Source: Rhodobacteraceae bacterium UBA6213 (GTDB taxonomy: Bacteria; Pseudomonadota; Alphaproteobacteria; Rhodobacterales; Rhodobacteraceae). From it: a stretch of 64,000 nucleotides of DNA. The notes under the pieces are model-generated. The model saw only the letters and a program-made list of their open reading frames with translations, made no database searches and had not been told where the DNA came from. Below, piece after piece: positions 53,466 through 61,497 of the stretch (its first letter is position 1; each line of letters opens with the position of its first letter). The translations under genes and the position numbers were made by a program. Location: assembly GCA_002421605.1 (NCBI GenBank), contig DISJ01000017.1:97938-161937 (forward strand). The letters run 5' to 3'.

Positions 53466-55121
53466 ATGGCCTCATATCAGTATGTCTATCACATGCAAGG
53501 CGTCTCAAAAGCCTATCCTGGCGGCAAGAAATGCTTTGAAAACATCAACCTGAACTTCCTTCCCGGGGTCAAGATCGGGGTTGTGGGCGTTAACGGCTCG
53601 GGTAAATCGACGCTGCTGCGCATCATCGCGGGCATGGATACCGATTTTCAGGGCGAGGCGTGGGCGGCCAAAGGCGCGCGCGTTGGCTATCTGCCCCAAG
53701 AACCGCGGCTGGATGAAACGCTGGATGTGCGCGGCAACGTGATGCTGGGCGTTGCTGACAAGCAGGCGATCCTTGATCGCTACAATGCCCTTGCGATGAA
53801 CTATTCCGATGAGACGGCCGATGAAATGTCGGCGCTGCAAGACCTGATTGACGCGAAAAACCTCTGGGATCTCGACAGTCAGGTGGACGTGGCGATGGAG
53901 GCGCTCCGTTGCCCGCCCGATGATGCCGAGGTGTCCAGCCTTTCGGGCGGCGAACGGCGCCGCGTGGCGCTGTGCAAGCTTTTGCTCGAAGCGCCCGAGA
54001 TGCTGCTGCTCGACGAACCGACCAACCACCTTGACGCGGAATCGATTGCCTGGCTGCAACAGCATCTGATCGATTACACCGGCACCATCCTGATCGTCAC
54101 CCACGACCGCTACTTCCTTGATGACATCACCGGCTGGATTCTGGAACTCGACCGTGGGCGCGGTATTCCTTACGAGGGCAACTATTCCGCATGGCTTGAA
54201 CAAAAGGCCAAGCGGCTGTTGCAAGAAGCGCGCGAAGACAAGGCCAAGTCCAAGATCCTCGAACGCGAACTCAACTGGATTCGCTCGGGCGCCAAGGCGC
54301 GCCAAGCCAAGCAGAAGGCGCGGATTCAGAAATACAACGAACTGGCCGACCAGTCGGTGCGCGAGCGTATCTCGAACGCGCAGATCATCATCCCCAACGG
54401 CGAGCGTCTTGGCGGCAAGGTGATCGACGTGCAGGGGCTGAAAAAGCACATGGGCGACAAGCTTTTGATCGAGGACCTCTCGTTCACCGTGCCGCCGGGC
54501 GCGATTGTCGGCGTAATCGGGCCGAACGGCGCGGGTAAATCGACCCTGTTCAAGATGATTACCGGGCAAGAAGAACCCGACGAAGGCACGATCACGCTGG
54601 GCGAAACGGTGCAGCTCAGCTACGTGGACCAGTCGCGCGACACGCTCGATCCAGTGAAAACCGTCTGGGAAGAAATTTCCGACGGGCTTGAAATCATCCA
54701 CCTTGGCGATTTTGAAATGAACAGCCGCGCCTATTGCGGCGCCTTCAACTTCAAAGGCACTGACCAGCAGAAAAAGGTCGGCGTGCTATCGGGTGGCGAG
54801 CGTAACCGCGTGCACCTGGCCAAGCTTTTGCGCTCTAACGGCAACGTGCTGCTGCTCGATGAACCAACCAACGACCTTGACGTGGAAACCCTGCAAGCGC
54901 TCGAATCCGCGATCGACGATTTCGCCGGCTGCGCAGTCATCATTTCGCACGACCGCTTCTTCCTCGACCGCCTGTGCACGCATATCCTCGCGTTTGAGGG
55001 CGATGCCCATGTCGAATGGTTCGAGGGCAACTTCGAAGCCTATGAAGAGGACAAAGTGCGCAGGCTAGGGGCGGATAGTATTGAGCCGACGCGGGTGAAG
55101 TATAAGAAGTTCACGAGGTAA
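53466..55121 (+). CDS. ettA: Energy-dependent translational throttle ABC-F protein
   Basis: 551 aa ABC-F ATPase that gates the first peptide bond at the ribosomal E site according to ATP level. Two nucleotide-binding domains: Walker A GVNGSGKST and GPNGAGKST, signatures LSGGERRRVAL and LSGGERNRVHL, Walker B MLLLDEPTNHLD and VLLLDEPTNDLD. The EttA-specific arm and linker (WIRSGAKARQAKQKARIQKYNEL) lies between them. Ends KYKKFTR. The orphan gene behind it starts at or just after the stop codon. Confidence 0.95.
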   Translation: MASYQYVYHMQGVSKAYPGGKKCFENINLNFLPGVKIGVVGVNGSGKSTLLRIIAGMDTDFQGEAWAAKGARVGYLPQEPRLDETLDVRGNVMLGVADKQAILDRYNALAMNYSDETADEMSALQDLIDAKNLWDLDSQVDVAMEALRCPPDDAEVSSLSGGERRRVALCKLLLEAPEMLLLDEPTNHLDAESIAWLQQHLIDYTGTILIVTHDRYFLDDITGWILELDRGRGIPYEGNYSAWLEQKAKRLLQEAREDKAKSKILERELNWIRSGAKARQAKQKARIQKYNELADQSVRERISNAQIIIPNGERLGGKVIDVQGLKKHMGDKLLIEDLSFTVPPGAIVGVIGPNGAGKSTLFKMITGQEEPDEGTITLGETVQLSYVDQSRDTLDPVKTVWEEISDGLEIIHLGDFEMNSRAYCGAFNFKGTDQQKKVGVLSGGERNRVHLAKLLRSNGNVLLLDEPTNDLDVETLQALESAIDDFAGCAVIISHDRFFLDRLCTHILAFEGDAHVEWFEGNFEAYEEDKVRRLGADSIEPTRVKYKKFTR

Positions 55122-55133
55122 GTGGGGATTGGG

Positions 55134-55511
55134 ATGTGGAGGTATATTGCGTTTAAGCAGAACGACATAGACCCATCTCCTGAGGCGCGACGTGCCATGT
55201 CAGGGCTCTTGGATTTTGTATTCGGAACAGCAGAGCGATTTTTGATTGTAGGTGTGTTCACATATATGGCAGTCCAAACGAAACACTGGGCAGTGGTCGC
55301 CGCTGCTGTGGTACTTTTCGTTTCATTAGCCTCTCACTTCTACTCTTTGATGACAGGTTTTCGCTTCTTCAATTGGCGGGACCACCCTAGCCGATGGGGA
55401 AAAGCAGGGCTATTTGCGCTTGATAGCCTGATATTTCTCGCGATTTTTCTCACGATGTATTCGGCCAGCATTAAAGTCGTCGAGACCCTTGCTCAAGGAA
55501 TTGGCGTGTGA
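55134..55511 (+). CDS. AT-rich orphan small membrane protein behind ettA
   Basis: 125 aa from the ATG at 55134 (MWRYIAFKQNDIDPSPEARR), with GGGGA upstream; a GTG directly abutting ettA's stop (55122) would add four residues. Three hydrophobic segments (FLIVGVFTYMAV, WAVVAAAVVLFVSLASHFY, LFALDSLIFLAIFLTMYSA) separated by a conserved-looking FFNWRDHPSRWGKAG loop. AT-richer codons than neighbours. No family recognised. Position immediately after a core gene and before tract B parallels the uvrB orphan. Confidence 0.65.
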   Translation: MWRYIAFKQNDIDPSPEARRAMSGLLDFVFGTAERFLIVGVFTYMAVQTKHWAVVAAAVVLFVSLASHFYSLMTGFRFFNWRDHPSRWGKAGLFALDSLIFLAIFLTMYSASIKVVETLAQGIGV

Positions 55512-55985
55512 ACGGACGGACCCGATTGAACAGAGGCAAGCGTTGTAATGTACGCTGCACAATAGGGCGCTGACCGTCAACTAGTTGCCCTGGCCTTCTT
55601 GCCTAGGCCCCTCGTACCGGGCCGCGCCTGCCACCCGGCCCGCCCACGGGGCGGGTGTTCGTCGGGGAAACTGTCCACTGGACGGTTTCTGATCTCGCCT
55701 CACCCCCGGCAGGCGCGTTCCGCGCCCACCCAGGCAGTCGCGCCCCGATTATCCAACCTCAGGGCTAACGGATAACCCCTTGCCCTACGCCCTGCGGCTT
55801 CGGGCAGTCGGGCCGGGCGAAGGTCCACCGGACCTACACCTATCCGGCCCTCGGGCACCGCCCCGCTGCGCGGCACAACGGCACCGGCGCCCCGCGCCCC
55901 CAAACACCTTTCCAAATCCTTAACGGCTCACAAATACGCTTTGTGAATCAATACTCTGCCACCCTATCACGCGTGTTACCCCGAA
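55512..55985. repeat. Hairpin-dense non-coding tract B
   Basis: About 470 bp with no credible gene but many perfect inverted repeats: CCCGCCC..GGGCGGG near 55640; GAAACTGTCC/GGACGGTTTC (55667-55689, 3-nt loop, one wobble); TTATCC/GGATAA (55749-55754 / 55770-55775); TGCCC..GGGCA enclosing GCC-CTGC-GGC (about 55781-55806); GGGCCGG..CCGGCCC (55810-55850) enclosing AGGTCC-ACC-GGACCT; and TCACAAA/TTTGTGA (55928-55946). It ends with TATCACGCGTGTTACCC (55965-55981), matching tract A at 16 of 17 positions. Structured RNA or a repeat element; unassigned. Confidence 0.6.
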
Positions 55986-55989
55986 ATGC

Positions 55990-56017
55990 AAAAGACCGCA
56001 CCATAACGGCGCGGCCT
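55990..56017 (-). terminator. Probable rpmG terminator
   Basis: On the minus strand GGCCGCGCCG-TTAT-GGTGCGGTC forms a ~9-bp stem with G-U pairs, followed by TTTTG. It lies about 30 bp after the rpmG stop codon. Confidence 0.7.
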
Positions 56018-56047
56018 TGATACTGTCCCGGTATCGGTCAGGCGATC

Positions 56048-56215
56048 TTATTTGATCTTGCCTTCTTTGTATTCCACATGCTTGCGCACGACCGGGTCGT
56101 ATTTGTTTACGGCCATCTTTTCGGTCATCGTGCGGGCATTCTTCTTGGTCACATAGAAGTGCCCCGTGCCCGCCGTCGAGTTCAGACGGATCTTGATCGT
56201 CGTCGGCTTCGCCAT
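56048..56215 (-). CDS. rpmG: 50S ribosomal protein L33
   Basis: 55 aa from the ATG at 56215 (MAKPTTIKIRLNSTAGTG), with AGGAG upstream. The whole L33 fold is present (FYVTKKNARTMTEKMAVNKYDPVVRKHVEYKEGKIK). It contains no cysteine, so it is the zinc-independent C- form. A terminator follows; the gene forms its own unit. Confidence 0.96.
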   Translation of the reverse strand: MAKPTTIKIRLNSTAGTGHFYVTKKNARTMTEKMAVNKYDPVVRKHVEYKEGKIK

Positions 56216-56355
56216 TCTCAGTCTCCTAGAAGCGGGCGGCGGGGCGCCCACGCAATCCTTGAAGCCCGCCTTTTACTTGGCCGACCGGCAGAGTCAACCG
56301 CTTTTCGCCGCGCTCGTGCTAAGCTGCCCCAGTCTGCAACAGGAAAGGAACGACC

Positions 56356-56727
56356 ATGCGTCTAGGAGCTTTCTCCGTCAGCCTCGCGGTCAAGGATCTT
56401 GCCGCGTCGCGCGATTTCTACACCAAGCTCGGCTTCGAGTCTTTCGCTGGCGATGCAGCGCAGGGTTGGCTGATCCTTCGCAACGATTCCGCCGTTATTG
56501 GGCTGTTTCAGGGGATGCTCGAGCAGAACACCTTGACCTTCAACCCGGGCTGGAACGCGAATGCCGAGCCGTTGGACAATTTCGACGACGTGCGCGAAAT
56601 CTAATCGTCGCTCGAAGCCGCCGGTCTGGCGCTGACCACGAGAGCCGATCCGCAAGGCACTGGCCCCGCGCATATCGTCCTGACGGACCCCGACGGGAAC
56701 TCGGTCCTGATCGACCAGCATCGCTGA
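56356..56727 (+). pseudogene. VOC-family protein interrupted by an in-frame TAA
   Basis: A glyoxalase/bleomycin-resistance-type (VOC) reading frame of 123 codons with one in-frame TAA at codon 83 (56602-56604). Upstream: MRLGAFSVSLAVKDLAASRDFYTKLGF and WLILRNDSAVIGLFQGM. After the stop the same frame continues SSLEAAGLALTTRADPQGTGPAHIVLTDPDGNSVLIDQHR, the usual second half ending in the metal-binding DPDGN strand. TAA is one C-to-T change from CAA, and Gln is common at this site in VOC proteins (REIQ). A real mutation, a sequencing error or readthrough are all possible. Confidence 0.8.
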
Positions 56728-56763
56728 CGACCTTGGCACTGGCCCGCCCAAGGCGGGATAGAG

Positions 56764-57173
56764 AGGTGCGCGGATGGCCTGTAAGCCGGATCCTGTTCCA
56801 GGGTTCCCCCCTTCGATGGCCATTCCTCTGCCCGCGCAGTTACCTGCGCGATCTAGCCGCCAACCCGGGCCTCTCGGGTCGAAGAACCCTGCGGGCGGTC
56901 TCGGGTTGCCCCGACCAGCCCCCGCGCGAGGCCCCTATTCGGCGTTGCTCCCGGTGGGGCTTGCCATGCCGGTTCTGTTGCCAGTCCCGCGGTGGGCTCT
57001 TACCCCACCGTTTCACCCTTGCCTGCACGCTAGGCGGCAGGCGGTCTCTTCTCTGTGGCGCTTTCCCTCGGGTTGCCCCGGCCGGGCGTTACCCGGCACC
57101 GTGTCTTCATGGAGTCCGGACTTTCCTCGCGACGGGTTGCCCCGTCTCGCGGCCATCCGGCCATCCGCGCGGG
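56764..57173 (-). ncRNA. rnpB: RNase P RNA (bacterial type A)
   Basis: On the minus strand the gene starts near GCGCGGATGGCC (P1 5' side, around 57172) and ends just after GGCCATCCGCGC (P1 3' side, 56768-56779). The catalytic-core element GAGGAAAGTCCGGACTCC follows P2/P3. The terminal ACAGGATCCGGCTTACAGGCC block and the GGTAACGCCCGG and GGGTAAGAGCCCACC stems are typical of alphaproteobacterial RNase P RNA. It processes tRNA 5' ends. Exact ends are approximate to a few bases. Confidence 0.95.
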
Positions 57174-57230
57174 GGTCGAGATAGCCCCGCCCCGCACCCA
57201 CGTCAACAAGGAAGGGGGCCGGGGTCGCGG

Positions 57231-57764
57231 CTATTTCACCAGCCGGAAGCCGATCTTGCGGTTCGCCGCTTCTTCGCCGGGGCGCCGCTTCAGCCAATCG
57301 CAAAGCAGCTCGAAAAGGGCTGCGTACACCTTTTCGATATCGGGGCATTCGGTGCCGTCAAATTGGCACGTCACCTCACGCTCGCCAATGCTCACCGTGA
57401 CCGTTTCACCTTGCCGGTGGCAGTGGATCGTCACCACCATATTTTGCTTGGGCAGCACGTCCAGCCCGCGCTCTAGCAAAAGCCCCAGCCCAAAGCGAAA
57501 GCTGCCGTCCGTCACATGAATCAGCGCATCGTGCAAAAACGGCACTTCGCTGCCTTCGCTGTCAGATTCGTCGTCGTCCTCGACCCGGTAAAAGCTGAGA
57601 TAGCGGATCGTCTCGGTTTCCGAGGTGAAGCTTTCGGGCATGCCCAACCAGCCCGCCAGCCCATCGACGATCAACCCTGCCAGCCGCTCGTTTTGGCGGC
57701 AAAAGGCGTTTTCGGCATCTTTGTACGCGGCAAAGCCCGCGCGCAATTCGTCATAACGGCTCAT
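57231..57764 (-). CDS. Conserved hypothetical protein
   Basis: 177 aa soluble protein, no signal peptide. N-terminal helix SRYDELRAGFAAYKDAENAFCRQ is followed by an acidic loop (VEDDDESDSEGSEVPF), then alternating strands (LIHVTDGSFRFGLGLLLERG, MVVTIHCHRQGETVTVSIGEREV) and a C-terminal helix ending GFRLVK. The pattern suggests an alpha/beta protein found beside rnpB in related genomes, but I do not recognise a family. Not overlapping rnpB. Confidence 0.7.
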   Translation of the reverse strand: MSRYDELRAGFAAYKDAENAFCRQNERLAGLIVDGLAGWLGMPESFTSETETIRYLSFYRVEDDDESDSEGSEVPFLHDALIHVTDGSFRFGLGLLLERGLDVLPKQNMVVTIHCHRQGETVTVSIGEREVTCQFDGTECPDIEKVYAALFELLCDWLKRRPGEEAANRKIGFRLVK

Positions 57765-57818
57765 TTGCGCCCCCTTGGTTACGGCGCGGGCCAGTCTGCA
57801 CCCGGCCGGGGTGCGGCT

Positions 57819-58565
57819 TCAAGGTGCGGCGCGCACCGATTGAAACGGTGTTGGGTCCCAGGTGCAGGCAAAACCGTCACCGTCGGGGTCGAGGTTGCCA
57901 AGGTCGCGCTCGGGCCCGCCTTTTTCGAGGAAGTCGGTCTGTGCAAGGTCGGGCGAGGCGTATTTGGCGCAAGCGCGGTCATGATCGACAAACTTGAGCG
58001 CAATCCGATTGTAAATCGACTCGCCCTTGCGGTTCGGTGCGGCCAGCGCGTAGGCGGCAAGGTTTGGCGCGGTGGCCGTGGCACGCTCCGGCAGTGGTTC
58101 GGCGGGCAATTGCACATAGGCCGCGCGGTTGGCAGCGATCCGTTCGGCATCCGACTCAATCGTTTCGCGCTCGGCCACCGCCTCAAAGCTTTGCTCGTCC
58201 GAAATCGACGCGCGCCCGGAAATGTCTGCTTCTGTAACCACCGCGACGGCGGGCGACGACGTGGGCACTGTGGCGGGCGTCGCCGCCGCAGCAGGGGGCA
58301 GCGTCAGCGCGGCGCCCATCGGGTTCAGCGGCTGGCCTGTGACCGCGGGCGCGCCATTCGTGGGCAGGACTGCGGCTGCCGAGGGCGACGTCATGGCCTG
58401 CGGGATCGGTTGTGTGCCCTGCAGTGCGGCTTCACGCTGGGTCAGATAGGCGTTGTAATCACCAAAGCCCACGCCCGCCGCGCGATCCGGTGCCTCGTTC
58501 GTGCAAGCCCCAAGCGATAGTAGCGCCGCCAGCCCTAGTGCTGCCTTGCCCCGATATCCGCGCAT
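57819..58565 (-). CDS. Lipoprotein with C-terminal excalibur calcium-binding motif
   Basis: 248 aa from the ATG at 58565 (MRGYRGKAALGLAALLSLGACTNE). LSLGAC is a lipobox, so it is probably lipidated at Cys. A long Ala/Pro/Thr-rich linker (about 60-130) leads to a C-terminal domain with DLGNLDPDGDGFACTWDPTPF, the excalibur-type D-x-D-x-DG-x2-C calcium loop. Role unknown; envelope or extracellular calcium binding is inferred. Separate from the neighbouring gatA unit. Confidence 0.82.
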   Translation of the reverse strand: MRGYRGKAALGLAALLSLGACTNEAPDRAAGVGFGDYNAYLTQREAALQGTQPIPQAMTSPSAAAVLPTNGAPAVTGQPLNPMGAALTLPPAAAATPATVPTSSPAVAVVTEADISGRASISDEQSFEAVAERETIESDAERIAANRAAYVQLPAEPLPERATATAPNLAAYALAAPNRKGESIYNRIALKFVDHDRACAKYASPDLAQTDFLEKGGPERDLGNLDPDGDGFACTWDPTPFQSVRAAP

Positions 58566-58594
58566 GTTCGCCCTCCGATTGGTCCGGGCGCCCA

Positions 58595-60082
58595 TTACCA
58601 CCATTTTGCCGGTTTGCCCGAGAAACCTGCGGCGCGTTCCAGCACATAGGCGTGATTTAGCAAATCGCCCTCGCCCCAAGGCCGCCCGATCAGTTGCAGC
58701 GCAAGCGGCAAGCCCTTTGCATCATACCCCGTGGGCACCGCGATGCCCGGCAGCCCGGCCAGATTGACCGTCACCGTGAACACATCGTTGAGATACATCT
58801 CAACCGGCGAGGCATCGGCCATTTCGCCAAGGCCAAAGGCGGCAGACGGCGTGGCGGGGGTCAGGATCGCGTCGATTCCCGTGGCGAACACCTGCTCAAA
58901 GTCGCGCTTGATGAGGGCGCGCACTTTGCGGGCACGGTTGTAATAGGCGTCATAAAAGCCCGCGCTCAGCACATAAGTGCCGATCATGATGCGCCGCTGC
59001 ACCTCGGCACCGAAACCTTCGGCGCGGGTTTTTTCGTACATCTCTGTGATGCCATCGCCCGCACCCAGTTTTGCGCGGTGCCCATAGCGCACCCCGTCGT
59101 AGCGCGCGAGGTTTGAAGACGCCTCGGCGGGCGCCACAACGTAATAGGCGGGCAGCGCGTATTTGGTATGCGGCAGGCTGATATCGACGATTTCAGCGCC
59201 CGCTTCGCGCATCATCGCAGCGCCGTCCGCCCACAGTCGCTCGATCTCGGCGGGCATGCCCTCCATGCGGTATTCCTTGGGAATGCCGATTTTCTTGCCG
59301 CGAATATCGCCGGTCAGCATCGCCTCAAAGTCGGGCACGGCCAGATCGGCCGAGGTGCTGTCTTTCGCGTCATGGCTGGCCATGGTACCCAGCATGATTG
59401 CGGCATCACGCACGGTCTTGGTCATCGGCCCGGCCTGATCAAGGCTTGAAGCAAAGGCCACAACGCCCCAACGGCTGACACGTCCATAGGTGGGCTTGAT
59501 GCCGACTATGCCGGTAAAGGCCGCAGGCTGGCGGATCGAGCCGCCAGTATCAGTGCCAGTCGCGGCAAGGCAAAGGTCCGCCGCCACCGCCGAGGCCGAC
59601 CCACCCGACGAGCCGCCGGGGGTAAGCGGCGTGGTATCATCGCCGCGCCGCCACGGGTTTACGACATTGCCATAGCACGAGGTTTCGTTGCTGGAGCCCA
59701 TGGCAAACTCGTCCATGTTCAGCTTGCCCAGCATCACCGCACCCGCATCCCAAAGGTTCTGCGTCACGGTCGATTCGTATTCGGGTTTGAACCCCTTGAG
59801 AATGTTCGACGCGGCCTGGCTCGCCACGCCCTTGGTGCAGAACAGATCCTTGATGCCCAGCGGAATACCGCAGAGCGAAGGAGCCTCGCCCGCCGCCAGC
59901 CGCGCATCGGCGGCGCGCGCTTGCGCGTGGGCAATCTCGGGCGTGCGGTGGACAAAGGCGTTCAGCGCACCGGCGCCGTCAATGGCCGTCAGGCACGCCT
60001 CGGTCAGTTCGACCGAGCTAATCTCGCGGGCGCGCAGCGCATCACGCGCGGCGGCAATGGTAAGGGTGTTGAGCGTGCTCAT
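58595..60082 (-). CDS. gatA: Asp/Glu-tRNA amidotransferase subunit A
   Basis: 495 aa from the ATG at 60082 (MSTLNTLTIAAARDALR), overlapping the gatC stop by 4 nt. Amidase that releases ammonia from glutamine for GatB to convert Glu-tRNA(Gln) or Asp-tRNA(Asn). Catalytic triad: Lys78 (GIPLGIKDLF), Ser157-Ser158 (PGGSSGGSA) and Ser181 (DTGGSIRQP). Further conserved PTYGRVSRWGVVAFASSLDQ. gatB is not in the window, a common split in this group. Confidence 0.95.
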   Translation of the reverse strand: MSTLNTLTIAAARDALRAREISSVELTEACLTAIDGAGALNAFVHRTPEIAHAQARAADARLAAGEAPSLCGIPLGIKDLFCTKGVASQAASNILKGFKPEYESTVTQNLWDAGAVMLGKLNMDEFAMGSSNETSCYGNVVNPWRRGDDTTPLTPGGSSGGSASAVAADLCLAATGTDTGGSIRQPAAFTGIVGIKPTYGRVSRWGVVAFASSLDQAGPMTKTVRDAAIMLGTMASHDAKDSTSADLAVPDFEAMLTGDIRGKKIGIPKEYRMEGMPAEIERLWADGAAMMREAGAEIVDISLPHTKYALPAYYVVAPAEASSNLARYDGVRYGHRAKLGAGDGITEMYEKTRAEGFGAEVQRRIMIGTYVLSAGFYDAYYNRARKVRALIKRDFEQVFATGIDAILTPATPSAAFGLGEMADASPVEMYLNDVFTVTVNLAGLPGIAVPTGYDAKGLPLALQLIGRPWGEGDLLNHAYVLERAAGFSGKPAKWW

Positions 60083-60366
60083 TCGACCACCTTCGGCACA
60101 GCAAAGAAACCTTCGCGCGCGTCGGGCGCGTTTTTGAGGATACTGGCCTGAATGTTGCCATCGGTCACCACGTCGGCGCGCCGCTTCAGCCGCATCGGCG
60201 TGACCGATGTCATCGGCTCGATGCCGCTGACATCGACCTCGTTCAATTGCTCCATGAAGCTGAGAATACCCGATAGCTGATCGGCCAGTGCAGGCAGGCG
60301 CGTTTCGGGCACCGCAATGCGCGCCAGATGCGCAACCTTGCGGGCGGTGTCGATGTCGATGGCCAT
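60079..60366 (-). CDS. gatC: Asp/Glu-tRNA amidotransferase subunit C
   Basis: 95 aa from MAIDIDTARKVAHLARIAVPE (60366; 60372 would add two residues). The GatC pattern LSGILSFMEQLNEVDVSGIEPMTSV is intact, ending EGFFAVPKVVE. It stabilises GatA-GatB contacts. First gene of gatCA. Upstream gene 60454-60816 is separate in function. Confidence 0.94.
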   Translation of the reverse strand: MAIDIDTARKVAHLARIAVPETRLPALADQLSGILSFMEQLNEVDVSGIEPMTSVTPMRLKRRADVVTDGNIQASILKNAPDAREGFFAVPKVVE

Positions 60367-60453
60367 GGGCAAGCTCCGTCAATTGGCTGGAGCGGGTTTA
60401 ACGGCGCGGGCCGCGCCCTGCAAGCCCGCGCCGACCCATTGGTGCCCGCACGC

Positions 60454-60816
60454 CTAGCCGCGTTGGCCGAGCGCGATCAGTTCCAGCCGCCGCAGCGCCC
60501 GGATCACCCGGTCCGCCTGCATTTGCGGTATCAGCGCCATTTTCAGCTGCGTCGCCACGATCATCAGCGTGGCGGCACTCAAGCCCCATTTCAGCGCAGC
60601 GATCAGCTCGCTGGCAGCGTAGAAATGCCACCCACACCAAAGCGCGGCGAGAAAGAACGCCAGCACCACGAAGAACATCACAAAACCAAGCCACCCGTTG
60701 GGGCCGCGAAACAGGCCATAGCCCAGCGTGAAGATGTCGGGGTCGCGCATCTCATCTACCAAAACCTTGTCTTCGGCGCTCAGCGCCTCGCTGATCAAGG
60801 TGTCAAACTTGTCCAT
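60454..60816 (-). CDS. Small membrane protein coupled to the ECF sigma gene
   Basis: 120 aa from the ATG at 60816 (MDKFDTLISEALSAEDKVLV), overlapping the 3' end of the sigma gene by 14 nt. Soluble acidic N-terminus of ~45 residues, then two membrane helices (LGFVMFFVVLAFFLAALWCGWHFY, ALKWGLSAATLMIVATQL) and a short basic C-terminus. No zinc-binding anti-sigma motif. Position and architecture suggest a membrane partner or anti-sigma of the ECF factor; this is inference only. Confidence 0.75.
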   Translation of the reverse strand: MDKFDTLISEALSAEDKVLVDEMRDPDIFTLGYGLFRGPNGWLGFVMFFVVLAFFLAALWCGWHFYAASELIAALKWGLSAATLMIVATQLKMALIPQMQADRVIRALRRLELIALGQRG

Positions 60817-61387
60817 TTTCAGATCCCTCCAGTAAGGCGCGCAGCTTGGTACGCGCATGCATCAGCCGGGTCTTCACTGTGCCCGGCGGTATGTCGAGCG
60901 CGATGGCCAACTCGGCCACCGGCATCTCCTCAAGATAGAACAGCGCAAGCACCGTCCGATGTTCGGGCGAAAGTGCTGCCAACGCGCGATGCAGCGCCCG
61001 CGCCTCTGCCGCCGCCTCGCCTGTAGCGGGGGTGGCGGTGTCTGCATCAAGCGCCCAGTCGCGCGCCACGCGCCGCTATGCCAGCCGGCCGCGCAGATCA
61101 CGCGCCGCTATGCGGGTCACGATCCGTAGCGCCCAAGGCAAAAACGCGTGGTCATCGCGCAGACCGCACAAACCGCGCCAGATCTCGACCCAGGCTTGTT
61201 GCACCATGTCCTGCGCCGTCTCGGCATCGTCACAAAGCCTGCGCGCATGGGTGTAAAGCCGCGCACCGCGCAAGCCGACCAGCCGCGCGAAGGCGTCGCG
61301 CTCGCCCAACCGGGCCGAGGCGACGAGATAGGCGTCAATCACGCGTGGGTCATCAGACACTTTGGGTTTCCCCTTTTGCACGAACAT
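60803..61387 (-). pseudogene. ECF sigma factor interrupted by an in-frame TAG
   Basis: One continuous frame encodes a sigma-70 ECF factor with a single TAG at 61076-61078. Before it is region 2 (FARLVGLRGARLYTHARRLCDDAETAQDMVQQAWVEIWRGL, then LPWALRIVTRIAARDLRGRLA). After it comes linker and region 4 (LDADTATPATGE, LHRALAALSPEHRTVLALFYLEEMPVAELAIALDIPPGTVKTRLMHARTKL). TAG is one transition from CAG (Gln). A GTG at 61069 could restart translation of region 4 alone. Its overlap with the membrane-protein gene is otherwise normal, so loss may be recent. Confidence 0.82.
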
Positions 61388-61497
61388 CGCATAGAAGTGT
61401 CACCCGAGCGCAATTCGGTTCATGCGGCTGCGTTTTTTTTACAGCATGGTATCCTTACTCATCAGGGCTATCCTGCCCGCTAGTGGAGGAGCGCACG

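Noticed and set aside
56166..57476. Long plus-strand open frame (436 codons) across 56.2-57.5 kb
   Set aside because: It runs antisense through rpmG's start, over the VOC gene and over rnpB, whose conserved RNA helices explain the sequence; no protein homology is visible.
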